NCBI GenBank assembly: GCA_964539135.1
Contig: CAZIFG010000013.1
Span: forward strand, 1-53,177
Direction: 5' to 3'
Source of the DNA: CAZIFG01 sp964539135
GTDB taxonomy: Bacteria; Margulisbacteria; Marinamargulisbacteria; GCA-2716485; CAZIFG01
Length of the DNA stretch: 53,177 bases
This document shows, piece after piece, positions 1 through 8,335 of this stretch (position 1 is its first letter; each line of letters begins with the position of its first letter). Below the pieces are notes generated by a model, which saw only the letters and a list, made by a program, of their open reading frames with translations, searched no databases and was not told where the DNA came from. The position numbers and the translations under genes are program-made.

Positions 1-315
1 GATCCAGAAGCTCAATGTTCTTTTTCAGTTGCGATTTATTTGGGTAAGTTTGGAAATGATTCCGCTACGCTTAAGGCTTTGGCCGAGCATTTACCTGTTT
101 TTACAAATATAGCAGCTCAACGTTATTTTTCAGTTGCGATTTATTTGGGTAAGTTTGGAACGTCTGAAGCTACACTCAAGGCTTTGGCCGAGCATTTACC
201 TGTTTTTACAGATCCAGAGGCTCAACGCAATTTAGCAGCGGCGATTTTTGAGGGTGGGTTTGGGACAGATGATACATTGGTTAAATCTCTACAATCCAAA
301 TTGGGGGATGCAAAA
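1..315 (+). repeat. 105-bp in-frame tandem repeat, three units
   Basis: Units begin at 1, 106 and 211, each 105 bp (35 codons). Units 1 and 2 share long identical stretches, for example around 78-104 and 183-209. The third diverges after its first ten codons. More units probably lie before the window. The exact period and near-identical DNA indicate recent expansion by unequal recombination. Confidence 0.9.
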
Positions 316-1347
316 TTAGCCCAAGATATTTCTCCTTTACCTGGGTATATTCTTTTTGGTAATACCATTTTAAAAGGCAAGGAGATGCTTCAGAGATTAA
401 ATGAATATTATGGTATTGTTGGAGATCCTGATGATAGCCACTTAAGTTCTTGCTTTGAGGATGATGATTATTATACAGTGGGCATTAAAGGTGATATTGT
501 TGTTGTTTATCAATTTCCCAAAGACCCACCTCTAGATGATGATTGTAAAGGGGCCGCCAGGGATGCTTTTGATCACTGGATTACAGAAACGGATCGTGAT
601 GCATATGCAAGCTGTAAGGATCATGTTGCTATTTATAAGTTTTCGGATGTTGATGGATATCCCACCAAATTGGATTATAGCAATTTGAGACCAAGGCATG
701 TAGAGTTTAAACATTTGCCCTTATATCTTCAGACAGCCATTTGGCAGGAAAAATTTAGTCCTGATTTATTTAGACATGAAGGCGTTATAAAAGTCATTGT
801 AGAGGATGTGATGGAGCCTTTGAAATCGTTTGTTGAAACGACAGAGGGCGAACCCTATGGGCAGGATTTTTTAAATATGAAAGCAATTATAGAGACTTGT
901 TTGATGAGTCATGGATCTACTGTTAGCCTAGCTTCTGGCCCAGCAGATTCAGCAATGAAAGATAGAATCAATCAAATGTGTATGCACAGTTGTTCGGATA
1001 GTGAATCACGTGAATTTAAAGTATATACCGACATTATTAATGGGTATTGGGCTGCAGCATTACCGGAAGATCAATTACGGTTTACCTATGTTTTAGGGCA
1101 TTTAGCTCAGTCAGAAATATTAGGATATGGGCACGATGATTCGGGCGGTGCTCATAATGTTGCAAACACGTTGTTCTATACCTTAGCCTCATATTGTATA
1201 GCAAAACTTCAGCCCGAAGGACGTTTTAAGTTTCAAGATACTATCATTTCCCAATGTGATGCAGGGGTTTGTATGGGGGTTATTTCAGATGAAATTCTTC
1301 ATAGAAATTCAGATGTTTTAGGCGATGTTTTTTCATTCGCATCTTAA
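1..1347 (+). CDS. Unknown repeat-containing protein, 5' end cut by the window
   Basis: The frame is open from base 1, so this is the C-terminal 448 residues of a longer protein. The first TTG at 40 is internal to a repeat and is not a credible start. The N-terminal part shown is three 35-residue repeats with the shared core LKALAEHLPVFT, predicted to form paired helices like other short alpha-solenoid repeats. The remaining ~345 residues are acidic, with several cysteines, and match no family I recognise. No signal peptide or membrane segment is visible in the part present. The gene ends with TAA about 90 nt before the dUTPase gene. The role is unknown; the repeats suggest protein binding. 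Confidence that it is a real gene is high, function none. Confidence 0.8.
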   Translation, partial: DPEAQCSFSVAIYLGKFGNDSATLKALAEHLPVFTNIAAQRYFSVAIYLGKFGTSEATLKALAEHLPVFTDPEAQRNLAAAIFEGGFGTDDTLVKSLQSKLGDAKLAQDISPLPGYILFGNTILKGKEMLQRLNEYYGIVGDPDDSHLSSCFEDDDYYTVGIKGDIVVVYQFPKDPPLDDDCKGAARDAFDHWITETDRDAYASCKDHVAIYKFSDVDGYPTKLDYSNLRPRHVEFKHLPLYLQTAIWQEKFSPDLFRHEGVIKVIVEDVMEPLKSFVETTEGEPYGQDFLNMKAIIETCLMSHGSTVSLASGPADSAMKDRINQMCMHSCSDSESREFKVYTDIINGYWAAALPEDQLRFTYVLGHLAQSEILGYGHDDSGGAHNVANTLFYTLASYCIAKLQPEGRFKFQDTIISQCDAGVCMGVISDEILHRNSDVLGDVFSFAS

Positions 1348-1438
1348 CCTGTTTTTTTAAAATCATATTAGAATCTTTCCTATTCAAATGAGAGGGGATA
1401 GATTACAATGGCATTAAGAATTTTTATGAGGTGAAATC

Positions 1439-1849
1439 ATGGATTTACATGCTGTTTTTCAAAAACAAATCGAGCTTAATGAGCGTATTCTGCCTACATT
1501 GTATACGGATATTCAGGATCCAGAGCTTAAACGCAAATGGTTTCTTAATTTTTTGTTGGCCCTTCAACAAGAATCGGCCGAAACGGTGGATAGCTTACAC
1601 TGGAAATGGTGGAAAAAAGGCGAGGATGATTGGGATAATGTCAAAGTAGAATTGGTGGATATTCTCCATTTTTGGGTGTCTATGTGTACGGTTGCAGGGC
1701 TGTCGGCACAGGATGTGATTGATCTGTATTTTAAAAAGAATGATTTGAACTTTAAGCGTCAAAATGAAGGCTATAAAGAAGGCACTTACCAAAAAGTAGT
1801 GGACGGGGTTGAAGACAATGTTCGTTTTGTGACGGGCGTTCAGTCATGA
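1439..1849 (+). CDS. Dimeric (all-alpha) dUTPase
   Basis: 136 residues of the dUTPase_2 / all-alpha NTP pyrophosphatase family, which hydrolyses dUTP (often also dUDP) to dUMP and keeps uracil out of DNA. The helix-forming QQESAE and the ELVDILHF segment supply the Mg-binding acidic residues. The C-terminal KKNDLNFKRQNEGY matches the family's KN-x-x-N-x-x-RQ-x-x-GY signature. The ATG at 1439 is chosen because GAGGTG lies at 1428-1433 with good spacing. It overlaps folD by the ATGA at 1846-1849, so both are translated from one mRNA and link dTMP precursor supply with folate one-carbon metabolism. It is not the trimeric Dut fold. The family assignment is fairly sure. Confidence 0.85.
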   Translation: MDLHAVFQKQIELNERILPTLYTDIQDPELKRKWFLNFLLALQQESAETVDSLHWKWWKKGEDDWDNVKVELVDILHFWVSMCTVAGLSAQDVIDLYFKKNDLNFKRQNEGYKEGTYQKVVDGVEDNVRFVTGVQS

Positions 1850-2730
1850 TTTTAGATGGCAATCAAGTTAAAGCGGACTTACTGTCGCAGCTAGAACTTA
1901 AAATTGCGACGCTGACCCAGAAATATGGGCGACCTCCTGGCTTGGCAGTGATTTTAGTCGGTGCAGATCCCGCCTCTCAGGCTTATGTGGGCATGAAACA
2001 AAAGGCCTGTGAAAAAATTGGGATTCGGTCTTTTGAATCGTTTTTACCCGCTTCAACCGATGAGGCAAGCCTTATTTCTGTTATTGAGGGCTTTAATCAG
2101 AATCCAGCGGTGGATGGTATTTTACTTCAACTGCCGCTGCCTAAGGGCTTGGATGCCGATAAATTATTGGCTCTTATTGCCCCTCAAAAAGATGTCGATG
2201 GGTTCCATCCTGTGAATGTGGGGAAATTGCTTTTGGGATTGCCGACTTTTAAATCGTGTACGCCGTATGGGGTGTGTCAGCTTTTGGCGCATTATAAAAT
2301 TCCAACCGAAGGTAAGCATGTGGTGATTGTGGGCCGCAGTAATATTGTGGGAAAACCCCTTGCGGCGATGTTAGTTCAAAAGGATAATCCGGGTAATGCG
2401 ACGGTGACCATTTGTCATTCTAAGTCTGAAAATTTAGAACGGTTGACCCAACAAGCCGATATTTTGATTGCGGCTATTGGGGTGCCGTATTTTATTAAAA
2501 ATCATATGGTTAAACCGGGAGCTGTTGTTATTGACGTGGGCATTAATCGTGTGGATGATTTAAGTTCCGATAAGGGCTATAAATTGGTGGGAGACGTGGA
2601 TTATGAGCGTGTCTCTTTAAAAACTTCGGCGATTACACCTGTTCCTGGGGGTGTTGGGCCTTTAACCATTGCCATGTTGATGACGAATACTGTTCAATCT
2701 TTTGAACGCTCTTTTTCTTTGTCTCATTAA
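1846..2730 (+). CDS. folD: Bifunctional methylenetetrahydrofolate dehydrogenase/cyclohydrolase FolD
   Basis: Cytosolic enzyme that interconverts 5,10-methylene-, methenyl- and 10-formyl-tetrahydrofolate using NADP. At 294 residues it is full length. Visible motifs in order are the active-site YVGMKQKAC segment, QLPLP, DVDGFHPVN, the nucleotide-binding GRSNIVGKP, VVIDVGINR, GDVDYERV and the C-terminal TPVPGGVGPLTIAML. The start overlaps the dUTPase stop by four bases, implying coupling. Its stop overlaps the 3' end of the convergent cyclophilin gene by four bases, so no intergenic terminator separates the two. It supplies formyl-THF for the purine pathway that also uses guaA/guaB3 further along. 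Confidence 0.97.
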   Translation: MILDGNQVKADLLSQLELKIATLTQKYGRPPGLAVILVGADPASQAYVGMKQKACEKIGIRSFESFLPASTDEASLISVIEGFNQNPAVDGILLQLPLPKGLDADKLLALIAPQKDVDGFHPVNVGKLLLGLPTFKSCTPYGVCQLLAHYKIPTEGKHVVIVGRSNIVGKPLAAMLVQKDNPGNATVTICHSKSENLERLTQQADILIAAIGVPYFIKNHMVKPGAVVIDVGINRVDDLSSDKGYKLVGDVDYERVSLKTSAITPVPGGVGPLTIAMLMTNTVQSFERSFSLSH

Positions 2731-3332
2731 CGTCTTAAAATAGAGGCTTTTTTGATGACGATTTGCTTTTCAGGGACGTCTTCAAAGATTATCTTTCTGT
2801 TGGATTCGGGCGAAAGAAATGAAAATTGAATGGTTTTCACCTTTTTTATTTTGTCTACTACAGATTGACCTTCCATAATTTCGCCAAATACGGTGTAGCC
2901 CAGTTTATTTTTAGTACTGTTGTAATCTAAATGTTCATTGTCTTTTAAGTTGATAAAAAATTGACTGGTGGCACTGTTTAAATCGGTGGTTAAGGCCATG
3001 GCAATCCGATATTTTGTGTTTTTAATGGTATTGTAAGATTCATTTTTGATGGGTTCTCTCGTGGGTTTGGGGGCCATGTCCACATCAAATCCACCGCCTT
3101 GAATCATAAATCCATCGATGACCCTGTGAAAGAGCGTGTTGTCATAAAAACCATCTTCAACATACATGAGAAAATTTTCGACCGTTTTAGGACTTTGAGT
3201 TTGATAACATCGAATGACAATATTGCCTTCACTTGTTTCTAAGAGTACAAGGGGGTCAGTGGTGCCTGCTTTGAGTATGGAAAGATTAAGGCTTAAAACA
3301 ATGATCAGAACCAACGTTTTTAAGCTCTTCAT
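2727..3332 (-). CDS. Exported cyclophilin-type peptidyl-prolyl isomerase
   Basis: 201 residues. An N-terminal signal peptide (KSLKT, then a hydrophobic stretch to about residue 22) directs it to the periplasm, where it would isomerise X-Pro bonds. Cyclophilin motifs present are SPKTVENF, the active-site FHRVI, FMIQGGG, NSATSQFFINL and YTVFGEIMEG, close to PpiA/PpiB. The catalytic Arg of FHRV and the QFF segment are intact. The C-terminal ~35 residues after the domain are basic and less conserved. It sits 12 nt downstream of tpiA in the same direction, so it is probably co-transcribed with it. Confidence 0.93.
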   Translation of the reverse strand: MKSLKTLVLIIVLSLNLSILKAGTTDPLVLLETSEGNIVIRCYQTQSPKTVENFLMYVEDGFYDNTLFHRVIDGFMIQGGGFDVDMAPKPTREPIKNESYNTIKNTKYRIAMALTTDLNSATSQFFINLKDNEHLDYNSTKNKLGYTVFGEIMEGQSVVDKIKKVKTIQFSFLSPESNRKIIFEDVPEKQIVIKKASILRR

Positions 3333-3344
3333 TTTTACTCCTTT

Positions 3345-4103
3345 TTAGATAGGTGCCGTGTTAATGATGGCGATAAAACTTTTGGCGTCTAAGCTCGCGC
3401 CACCAATAAGGCCACCGTCAACATCGGGTTGAGAGAGGAGACTTTCTGCATTGTCGGGTTTCATGGAGCCGCCGTATAAAATAGGGGTTTTCTTAGCTGT
3501 TTCAGCCGACAGTTTTTGGGCTAATTCCTTTCGGATAAAGGCGTGAATGTTTTGAGCATCTTCTTTTGAGGCCACTTTTCCAGTTCCAATGGCCCATATG
3601 GGTTCATAGGCAATGATGAGCGTGGATTGCGCTTTTACTGCAATTAAGGCCTCGTCCAATTGTTTTTTAATGACAGATTGGGTTTTATTTTTTTCTCTTT
3701 CTTCTAAACTTTCGCCTACACATAAAATGGGGATTAATTGATATTCCAGTGCTTTTTGGAGTTTTTGATGGATGGCATGGTTGGATTCATGAAAATATTG
3801 ACGTCGTTCAGAGTGTCCAAGGATGACATATTTACAGCCTATTTCCTGGAGCATGCTTGCTGAAATTTCTCCAGTGTATGCGCCATTGTTATGTTCGCTA
3901 ACGCTTTGGGCTCCGAGTTGTATGGGGCTATTTTCAAGGAGGGGCTTAAGGCTTGAAAGATGTGTTGTAGGGGGGCATATTACAACATCGCATTTTATTT
4001 GGGGTGGGAGTTGTGTTTGGATTTGGCTGACTAATGTAGCGCCTTCAGCCAAAGAGGGGTTCATTTTCCAGTTTCCAATGATGATGGGCCGTCGGGTCTG
4101 CAT
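3345..4103 (-). CDS. tpiA: Triosephosphate isomerase
   Basis: Glycolytic enzyme interconverting dihydroxyacetone phosphate and glyceraldehyde 3-phosphate. At 252 residues it is complete. The active-site groups are all present: the lysine in GNWKMN, the histidine in LGHSERRQ and the glutamate in AYEPIWAIGTG. The phosphate-binding YGGSMKPDN and GLIGGASL follow. An AAAGGAGA Shine-Dalgarno lies just before the ATG at 4103. It is located 12 nt after the end of the pyrophosphatase homologue on the same strand, so the set from the PPase homologue through tpiA to the cyclophilin reads as one operon. Confidence 0.98.
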   Translation of the reverse strand: MQTRRPIIIGNWKMNPSLAEGATLVSQIQTQLPPQIKCDVVICPPTTHLSSLKPLLENSPIQLGAQSVSEHNNGAYTGEISASMLQEIGCKYVILGHSERRQYFHESNHAIHQKLQKALEYQLIPILCVGESLEEREKNKTQSVIKKQLDEALIAVKAQSTLIIAYEPIWAIGTGKVASKEDAQNIHAFIRKELAQKLSAETAKKTPILYGGSMKPDNAESLLSQPDVDGGLIGGASLDAKSFIAIINTAPI

Positions 4104-4115
4104 GAGATGTCTCCT

Positions 4116-6173
4116 TTAAGTGGTGAGAATAATAATGAGTCCAGCCAGTATTGTAACGGCTTTTACAAATAAATTTAAGCTGGGACTTAATAAATCTTTA
4201 TAGGCATCGCCTAAATTGTCTGTGGTTTGAATGTGATGAAAATGAGGACTTTCTTTGCCTCCAAAATGGCCATTTTCAATATAATTTCGGGCACTATGCG
4301 CCGCATCTCCGCTATTGGCCCAGGCGTAACTTTGTGCCAGCCCTGTTAATACAATGCCTAAGGTAAAACTGAGTAACATTTGACTTCCGGCCATGTATCC
4401 AATGGCGATTGGGGGAAGTGCCATTAAAATTCCTGGAATGATAAGGGCATCTGTTGCGTATCTGACTTGATCATCGGTTGCTTTTGTAATGTCTGGCTTT
4501 GCTTTTCCTTCTTTTAAAAAGGGGATTTCTTTAAATTGACGTGGAATTTCAGCCACTGTTCGTCGGATTAATTTTTGAAGATGATAGAGTAGGGTGCCTA
4601 AAAAGCTATAGGGCAACATAATGCCAATAATTAGGCCAATAAACCAATTTAAATTTAAAGAAAGAGCATTTAAGATTGGGGATTGACCATAAAAAATGAG
4701 GGCAATAAATACGCTGAGGGTGGCCATGATGCTGGCACTGGCGACTAGCCCATTTCCAAGTGCCGCGCTGGTTTGTCCGATTTGGTTGATTTGATAGGTA
4801 TTTCGGGTGGCTTGGTTGTTTTCTTCGGTGAGTTCTTGTAGGGTTTTGAGCCCGTTTGCAAATGGCGAAAAGGTGCTGATAATGGTCATGGTGCAGGTAA
4901 CGGATAACATGCCTAAGCTGGCCATTACAGGGCCTAAAACACCCGCGTAATGCACACAAATCATAAGAGCACTTGCAATGTATAGGAGATATAAGGCATT
5001 ACTTAGATATCCTGTTGAAAGGCTTTTGAAAATGGTGATAATGGCGCCATTTTCTGAGATTTCGGCTATTTTTTGTGTGGGTTGAAATCGGTAAGAGGTT
5101 AAAAATTCAGAGGTAAAACCTATTAAAATGGCCACGATTATTCCGGTTGAATAGGCTAAAAATAAACTGGCGTTTTGGGGGTTTTCTAAAAAGGGGATTC
5201 CTGACAAATTGAGTTTAATATGGTCGAAAATAAACCACATCATGCCGCCAGTTGTGAGAATGGCACCGTAGAGTCCCTCTAATAATAAATTGCTGGTTTT
5301 AAAGGCCTTTGCTCTAAGTGTAGAGATGGTGTAGCTGATCCAACTTGAGACGAGATTGATACTGAGTGCTGCGCTTGCAATTAAGAGACTATTTTCCATG
5401 GTTTTTGTGGAGATTAATCCACTGCTTTCTAAGCTGGAGACCATTAGAATGAGGGCGATAATAGCCAAGATAAAGGAACTGATAATGTCGGCTTCAAATC
5501 CAAAAAAACGGCCACCAAAATTACCTAAAATATTTAAATAGTTACCGGGATTACGCTTGTCTTTGGGGATGGTTTTGTCTGATTTTTTGATGGTATCTAA
5601 ACTGATATTGGATGCAGATTTTAACAGACCGCCTCCTGTTCTTAAGAAAAAAGCTGCAAAAACAACGCCCAATCCATACCCAATTAAGGGACGAGGACCC
5701 AATATGAGGTAGGTTACAAGAAGGCCTAACGTTAGGCTTCCACTGCTGATCCAGGCAAGTGATGTGACACTGTTGTTGACTTGGATGACCGCGTCAGGTA
5801 GATATTGATGGCTTTTTTGAAGTATTTTAGGCATGAGTTTGGGGATAATAAGGGTTTTTAGAATGAGTAATATCATAATAATAGATCCCCCTAGAAAGAA
5901 GGTGACCACGTTTTTCATATCAAAGGGCTCGTTAAATATATGAGAGAAAATAAGCAGTACAATGGAGGTATATAAAATAATTTGAATCATGCTGGAGATA
6001 AATCGCTTTCCGTATGCATTGAAGCCATCAATCATAAGTTTGCTGATTTGAAAGGCTTCTGTTTCTTGAACTGGATTTTTTAATAAGTTGCGAATTAGGA
6101 CAGCTCCGCCAACTATAGAAAGACTGCTGATGCCCATGCCTAGCCAAATAAAAAAGGATAGTGAAATACTCAT
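4116..6173 (-). CDS. Membrane pyrophosphatase (HppA) homologue with degenerate active site
   Basis: 685 residues, about 16 membrane helices, colinear with HppA ion-pumping pyrophosphatases (RTGGGLLK at 178-185, KRNPGN at 206-211, IGQTSAALGNG at 465-475, NLGDAYKDLLSPSLN near the C-terminus). Compared with the family pattern from memory, many PPi/Mg ligands are changed. In the KxxDxxxDxxxK motif the aspartates become Ser188 and Leu192. The DNVGDNVGD aspartates become Asn214, Asn218 and Arg222. The Asp of GPxxDN becomes Asn440. The Asn of GNT becomes Gln467 and the Lys of GKG becomes Asn474. The last GDxxxD-type motif keeps its acids. The frame is uninterrupted, so this is a maintained protein that probably does not hydrolyse PPi in the normal way. 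It may be a channel, sensor or partner. It lacks a Shine-Dalgarno; see the promoter entry at 6180. Confidence 0.85.
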   Translation of the reverse strand: MSISLSFFIWLGMGISSLSIVGGAVLIRNLLKNPVQETEAFQISKLMIDGFNAYGKRFISSMIQIILYTSIVLLIFSHIFNEPFDMKNVVTFFLGGSIIMILLILKTLIIPKLMPKILQKSHQYLPDAVIQVNNSVTSLAWISSGSLTLGLLVTYLILGPRPLIGYGLGVVFAAFFLRTGGGLLKSASNISLDTIKKSDKTIPKDKRNPGNYLNILGNFGGRFFGFEADIISSFILAIIALILMVSSLESSGLISTKTMENSLLIASAALSINLVSSWISYTISTLRAKAFKTSNLLLEGLYGAILTTGGMMWFIFDHIKLNLSGIPFLENPQNASLFLAYSTGIIVAILIGFTSEFLTSYRFQPTQKIAEISENGAIITIFKSLSTGYLSNALYLLYIASALMICVHYAGVLGPVMASLGMLSVTCTMTIISTFSPFANGLKTLQELTEENNQATRNTYQINQIGQTSAALGNGLVASASIMATLSVFIALIFYGQSPILNALSLNLNWFIGLIIGIMLPYSFLGTLLYHLQKLIRRTVAEIPRQFKEIPFLKEGKAKPDITKATDDQVRYATDALIIPGILMALPPIAIGYMAGSQMLLSFTLGIVLTGLAQSYAWANSGDAAHSARNYIENGHFGGKESPHFHHIQTTDNLGDAYKDLLSPSLNLFVKAVTILAGLIIILTT

Positions 6174-6179
6174 TTCACA

Positions 6180-6188
6180 ACTGTATCA
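6180..6188 (-). promoter_or_regulatory. Extended -10 for a leaderless hppA-like mRNA
   Basis: On the minus strand TGA-TACAGT ends six bases before the ATG at 6173, with no Shine-Dalgarno. A start site 6-7 nt downstream of the box would fall on the start codon. This is a prediction from position and sequence only. Confidence 0.45.
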
Positions 6189-6234
6189 TTTTTGAGATTA
6201 AATGTGAAATATTTCTCTTTTTTTGCGTGTGGGT

Positions 6235-6771
6235 TTATATCCAAATACAGTGTTTAACCGTTCTGTTTCCGTAGGCTTCAAAGTATCTTTTGAACTCCGT
6301 GTCAGTGACAGGCGGATGGTCCTCTGTAATGAGTCCTTCGATTTCGAGTAAGGTATGATGAAAGGTATTTTTGAGGGATATGACAGATTCTTTTTTTTCA
6401 TTTAACCTTGAAAATGTATTTTGTAAGAGTTGGAATAGTTCCGGTGTGGGTTGATGTTCTATGGTTATTTTTTGAATGAGGTCTATGGCGTATAGCGCGA
6501 AGCTGATGGCATTAAATTGTGTTCGAATTTCTGGAAAACTTGTGATTAAATCGCACTCTATTAAAATATCAAATGTTTTCCCCGTGTATAATTGACACTG
6601 GATGTGTTGGGTTACATCTAATTTAGATCCAAATTTAAAGGATTTTGTATTGGCGTATTTGGCGAGTATTGTTTTTTTGCCTTCGGTTTTAGTGAGAAGT
6701 TCAATGCGTTTGTCTCGTTCAAAAATAGGGGTAGATTTTAAGACAATTCCTTCAATTTTTTTTTGTTTCAC
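6235..6771 (-). CDS. recO: RecO-like DNA repair protein (short form)
   Basis: 178 residues. The N-terminal OB fold is recognisable (EGIVLKSTPIFERDK, then TILAKYANTKS, SKLDVTQHIQCQLYTGK), typical of RecO, which helps load RecA on SSB-coated single-stranded DNA in the RecFOR pathway. The usual protein is about 240 residues with a C-terminal zinc-binding cysteine cluster. Here the protein ends early with one cysteine near the end, so that module is absent. It starts with GTG that overlaps the mgtE stop (GTGA at 6768-6771), so it is translationally coupled to mgtE. The family call rests on the N-terminal half. Confidence 0.7.
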   Translation of the reverse strand: MKQKKIEGIVLKSTPIFERDKRIELLTKTEGKKTILAKYANTKSFKFGSKLDVTQHIQCQLYTGKTFDILIECDLITSFPEIRTQFNAISFALYAIDLIQKITIEHQPTPELFQLLQNTFSRLNEKKESVISLKNTFHHTLLEIEGLITEDHPPVTDTEFKRYFEAYGNRTVKHCIWI

Positions 6772-8168
6772 AGGTGCGTTAAGCTCAACAGCTTGAGTAG
6801 GATTGTGAAATAAACCAACTGGCCTGTAATATCTAAGGTGGCGGCAATAAAAGGGGTTGAGGCGACAGCAGGGTCAATGTTGATTTTTTCAAAAAATAGG
6901 GGCAGAGAGGCGCCTATTAATACGGCAATGACGACATTACATAGTAAGGAAAAAGACACTAAAAGTATAAATAGGGGGTTATAACTGGTAAATAAACTGT
7001 TAAAGGCATACACGCACAAGCTGACCAGCAGACCGACAAAAAAGCCGACTCGAATTTCTTTTAAAATGCTTTTTGTGCTTTGGTTGGGATTGACAAGGCC
7101 TGTAGCGATTCCCCTTACAATAATGGTTCCGGACTGATTGCCGGCATTTCCGCTTACCCCTGTTAACATGGGAACGAAACTGAGGCAAAGTCCTAGCGTG
7201 TAGTGAGGATTGTTATATAAGCTTGAAAAACTTGTAATTAAAAAGGATGACATCATGCCACTGGCAACTGTTAATAAAAGCCAGGGCGATCGAGAGATGA
7301 GTGCTGGAAATAATTTCCCGCTCATGAATTTATGTTTATCGATGTCGTAGGTTCCGGACAATTTATACATATCTTCGGTGGCTTCTTCCACGACAACATC
7401 TACAATGTCATCTACGGTAATTAAACCTACCAGTACATTGTCTGAATTGACGACGGGAAGGGCAATTAAATCGTATTTTTGAAATATTTTGGCGACATCT
7501 TCTTGGTCTTCGTTGACATGTACTTTAATGGGGTAATCATTTCGAATATTACGTATTTTTTCTTTGGGATCTGTCATTAAAATGTTTCTGAGTGTGGTGT
7601 ATCCCACCAGTTTTTTGTTTTGATCCAATATAAAGGTATAAAAAGAGGCTTCACTATCGGGCGGGTTTTGTTTTCGTATTTCAGAGATGCTTTCTCCTAC
7701 AGTTAAATTTTCAGGGATGGCTAAAAAATCTGTTGTCATGATGGAACCGGCAGAATCTTCAGGGTAGGCAAGGAGTTCTTTTAATTCTGAGGCTTCTTCA
7801 GATGAAAGGGCATGGATAATTTCGCTTGCTTTTTTTTTGTCGGATTCTTGGATTTCTTCCATAACATCGGCAGCGTCATCAGGTTCCATTTCCTCGATAT
7901 AGGTTGCCGCAATACTGGTTTTAAAATGGGTGAGTAGCTCTACCTGTTGGACCAGGGTCATTTCTTCTAGTACTTCTACGGCAAATTTGGGATCTACATG
8001 TCTAAAAAATTGATGTTGGCTGTCTTTGGGTAATTCTCCTAAAGCATCGGCAATATCGGCCTCATGGTTTTGATCTAAAAAATCAAGGTATTTTTTTTCA
8101 TCAGGGTTTTCGATGAGTGCTTTCAGTTGAGCAATTAACTTTTTTTGACTTTCAAGTTTTGAATCCAT
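6768..8168 (-). CDS. mgtE: Magnesium transporter MgtE
   Basis: 466 residues. An acidic MgtE N domain covers ~1-140 (repeated ALGELPKD / VLEEM type helices, MEPDDAADVMEEI). Two CBS domains cover ~140-265 (SAGSIMTTDFLAIPENLTV, then LIALPVVNSDNVLVGLITVDD). Five membrane helices follow from ~285, containing the pore-lining FVPMLTGVSGNAGNQSGT segment. It takes up Mg2+ across the inner membrane, with the cytoplasmic domains acting as Mg2+ sensor. The start is placed at ATG 8168 rather than TTG 8177 because a -10-like box lies seven bases upstream of it. It is coupled to recO by overlap and separated from guaA by 167 nt containing a dispersed repeat. Confidence 0.95.
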   Translation of the reverse strand: MDSKLESQKKLIAQLKALIENPDEKKYLDFLDQNHEADIADALGELPKDSQHQFFRHVDPKFAVEVLEEMTLVQQVELLTHFKTSIAATYIEEMEPDDAADVMEEIQESDKKKASEIIHALSSEEASELKELLAYPEDSAGSIMTTDFLAIPENLTVGESISEIRKQNPPDSEASFYTFILDQNKKLVGYTTLRNILMTDPKEKIRNIRNDYPIKVHVNEDQEDVAKIFQKYDLIALPVVNSDNVLVGLITVDDIVDVVVEEATEDMYKLSGTYDIDKHKFMSGKLFPALISRSPWLLLTVASGMMSSFLITSFSSLYNNPHYTLGLCLSFVPMLTGVSGNAGNQSGTIIVRGIATGLVNPNQSTKSILKEIRVGFFVGLLVSLCVYAFNSLFTSYNPLFILLVSFSLLCNVVIAVLIGASLPLFFEKINIDPAVASTPFIAATLDITGQLVYFTILLKLLSLTHL

Positions 8169-8175
8169 ACTGATC

Positions 8176-8184
8176 AATGTACCA
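8176..8184 (-). promoter_or_regulatory. Extended -10 for a leaderless mgtE mRNA
   Basis: TGG-TACATT on the minus strand, seven bases before the ATG at 8168. No Shine-Dalgarno is present. The box matches the TGn-TATAAT consensus at four of six core bases. The geometry matches the uvrB and 15837 starts. Confidence 0.4.
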
Positions 8185-8216
8185 AAGCTTCTCTGTCTAG
8201 TCTATGGGACTGTTTT

Positions 8217-8265
8217 GAAATACCTATTTTGATCTTCTGCTGTGTTATCCGTGTTCTCAAGTCCT
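8217..8265. repeat. Dispersed 49-bp repeat, copy 1 (upstream of mgtE)
   Basis: Aligns without gaps to 17808-17856, 39 of 49 bases identical, with the longest identical run GCTGTGTTATCC. It lies about 48-97 nt upstream of the mgtE start codon. The 8178-8335 gap otherwise holds only a weak inverted repeat (TTGCAAAAG / CTTTTGCAA). Confidence 0.7.
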
Positions 8266-8335
8266 TTGCAAAAGTCCCAACTTGGAATCCCTTGAATCTA
8301 ATCCAAACTTAAGCTTTTGCAAGAGTCTTTCTACC

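Noticed and set aside
1431..1649. Alternative frame overlapping the dUTPase start
   Set aside because: Entirely inside the dUTPase gene in another frame, and the dUTPase frame carries the conserved motifs and Shine-Dalgarno.
4116..6173. Frameshift or sequencing error as the cause of missing HppA residues
   Set aside because: The substitutions are scattered, flanked by well-aligned motifs, and the frame has no stop or offset.
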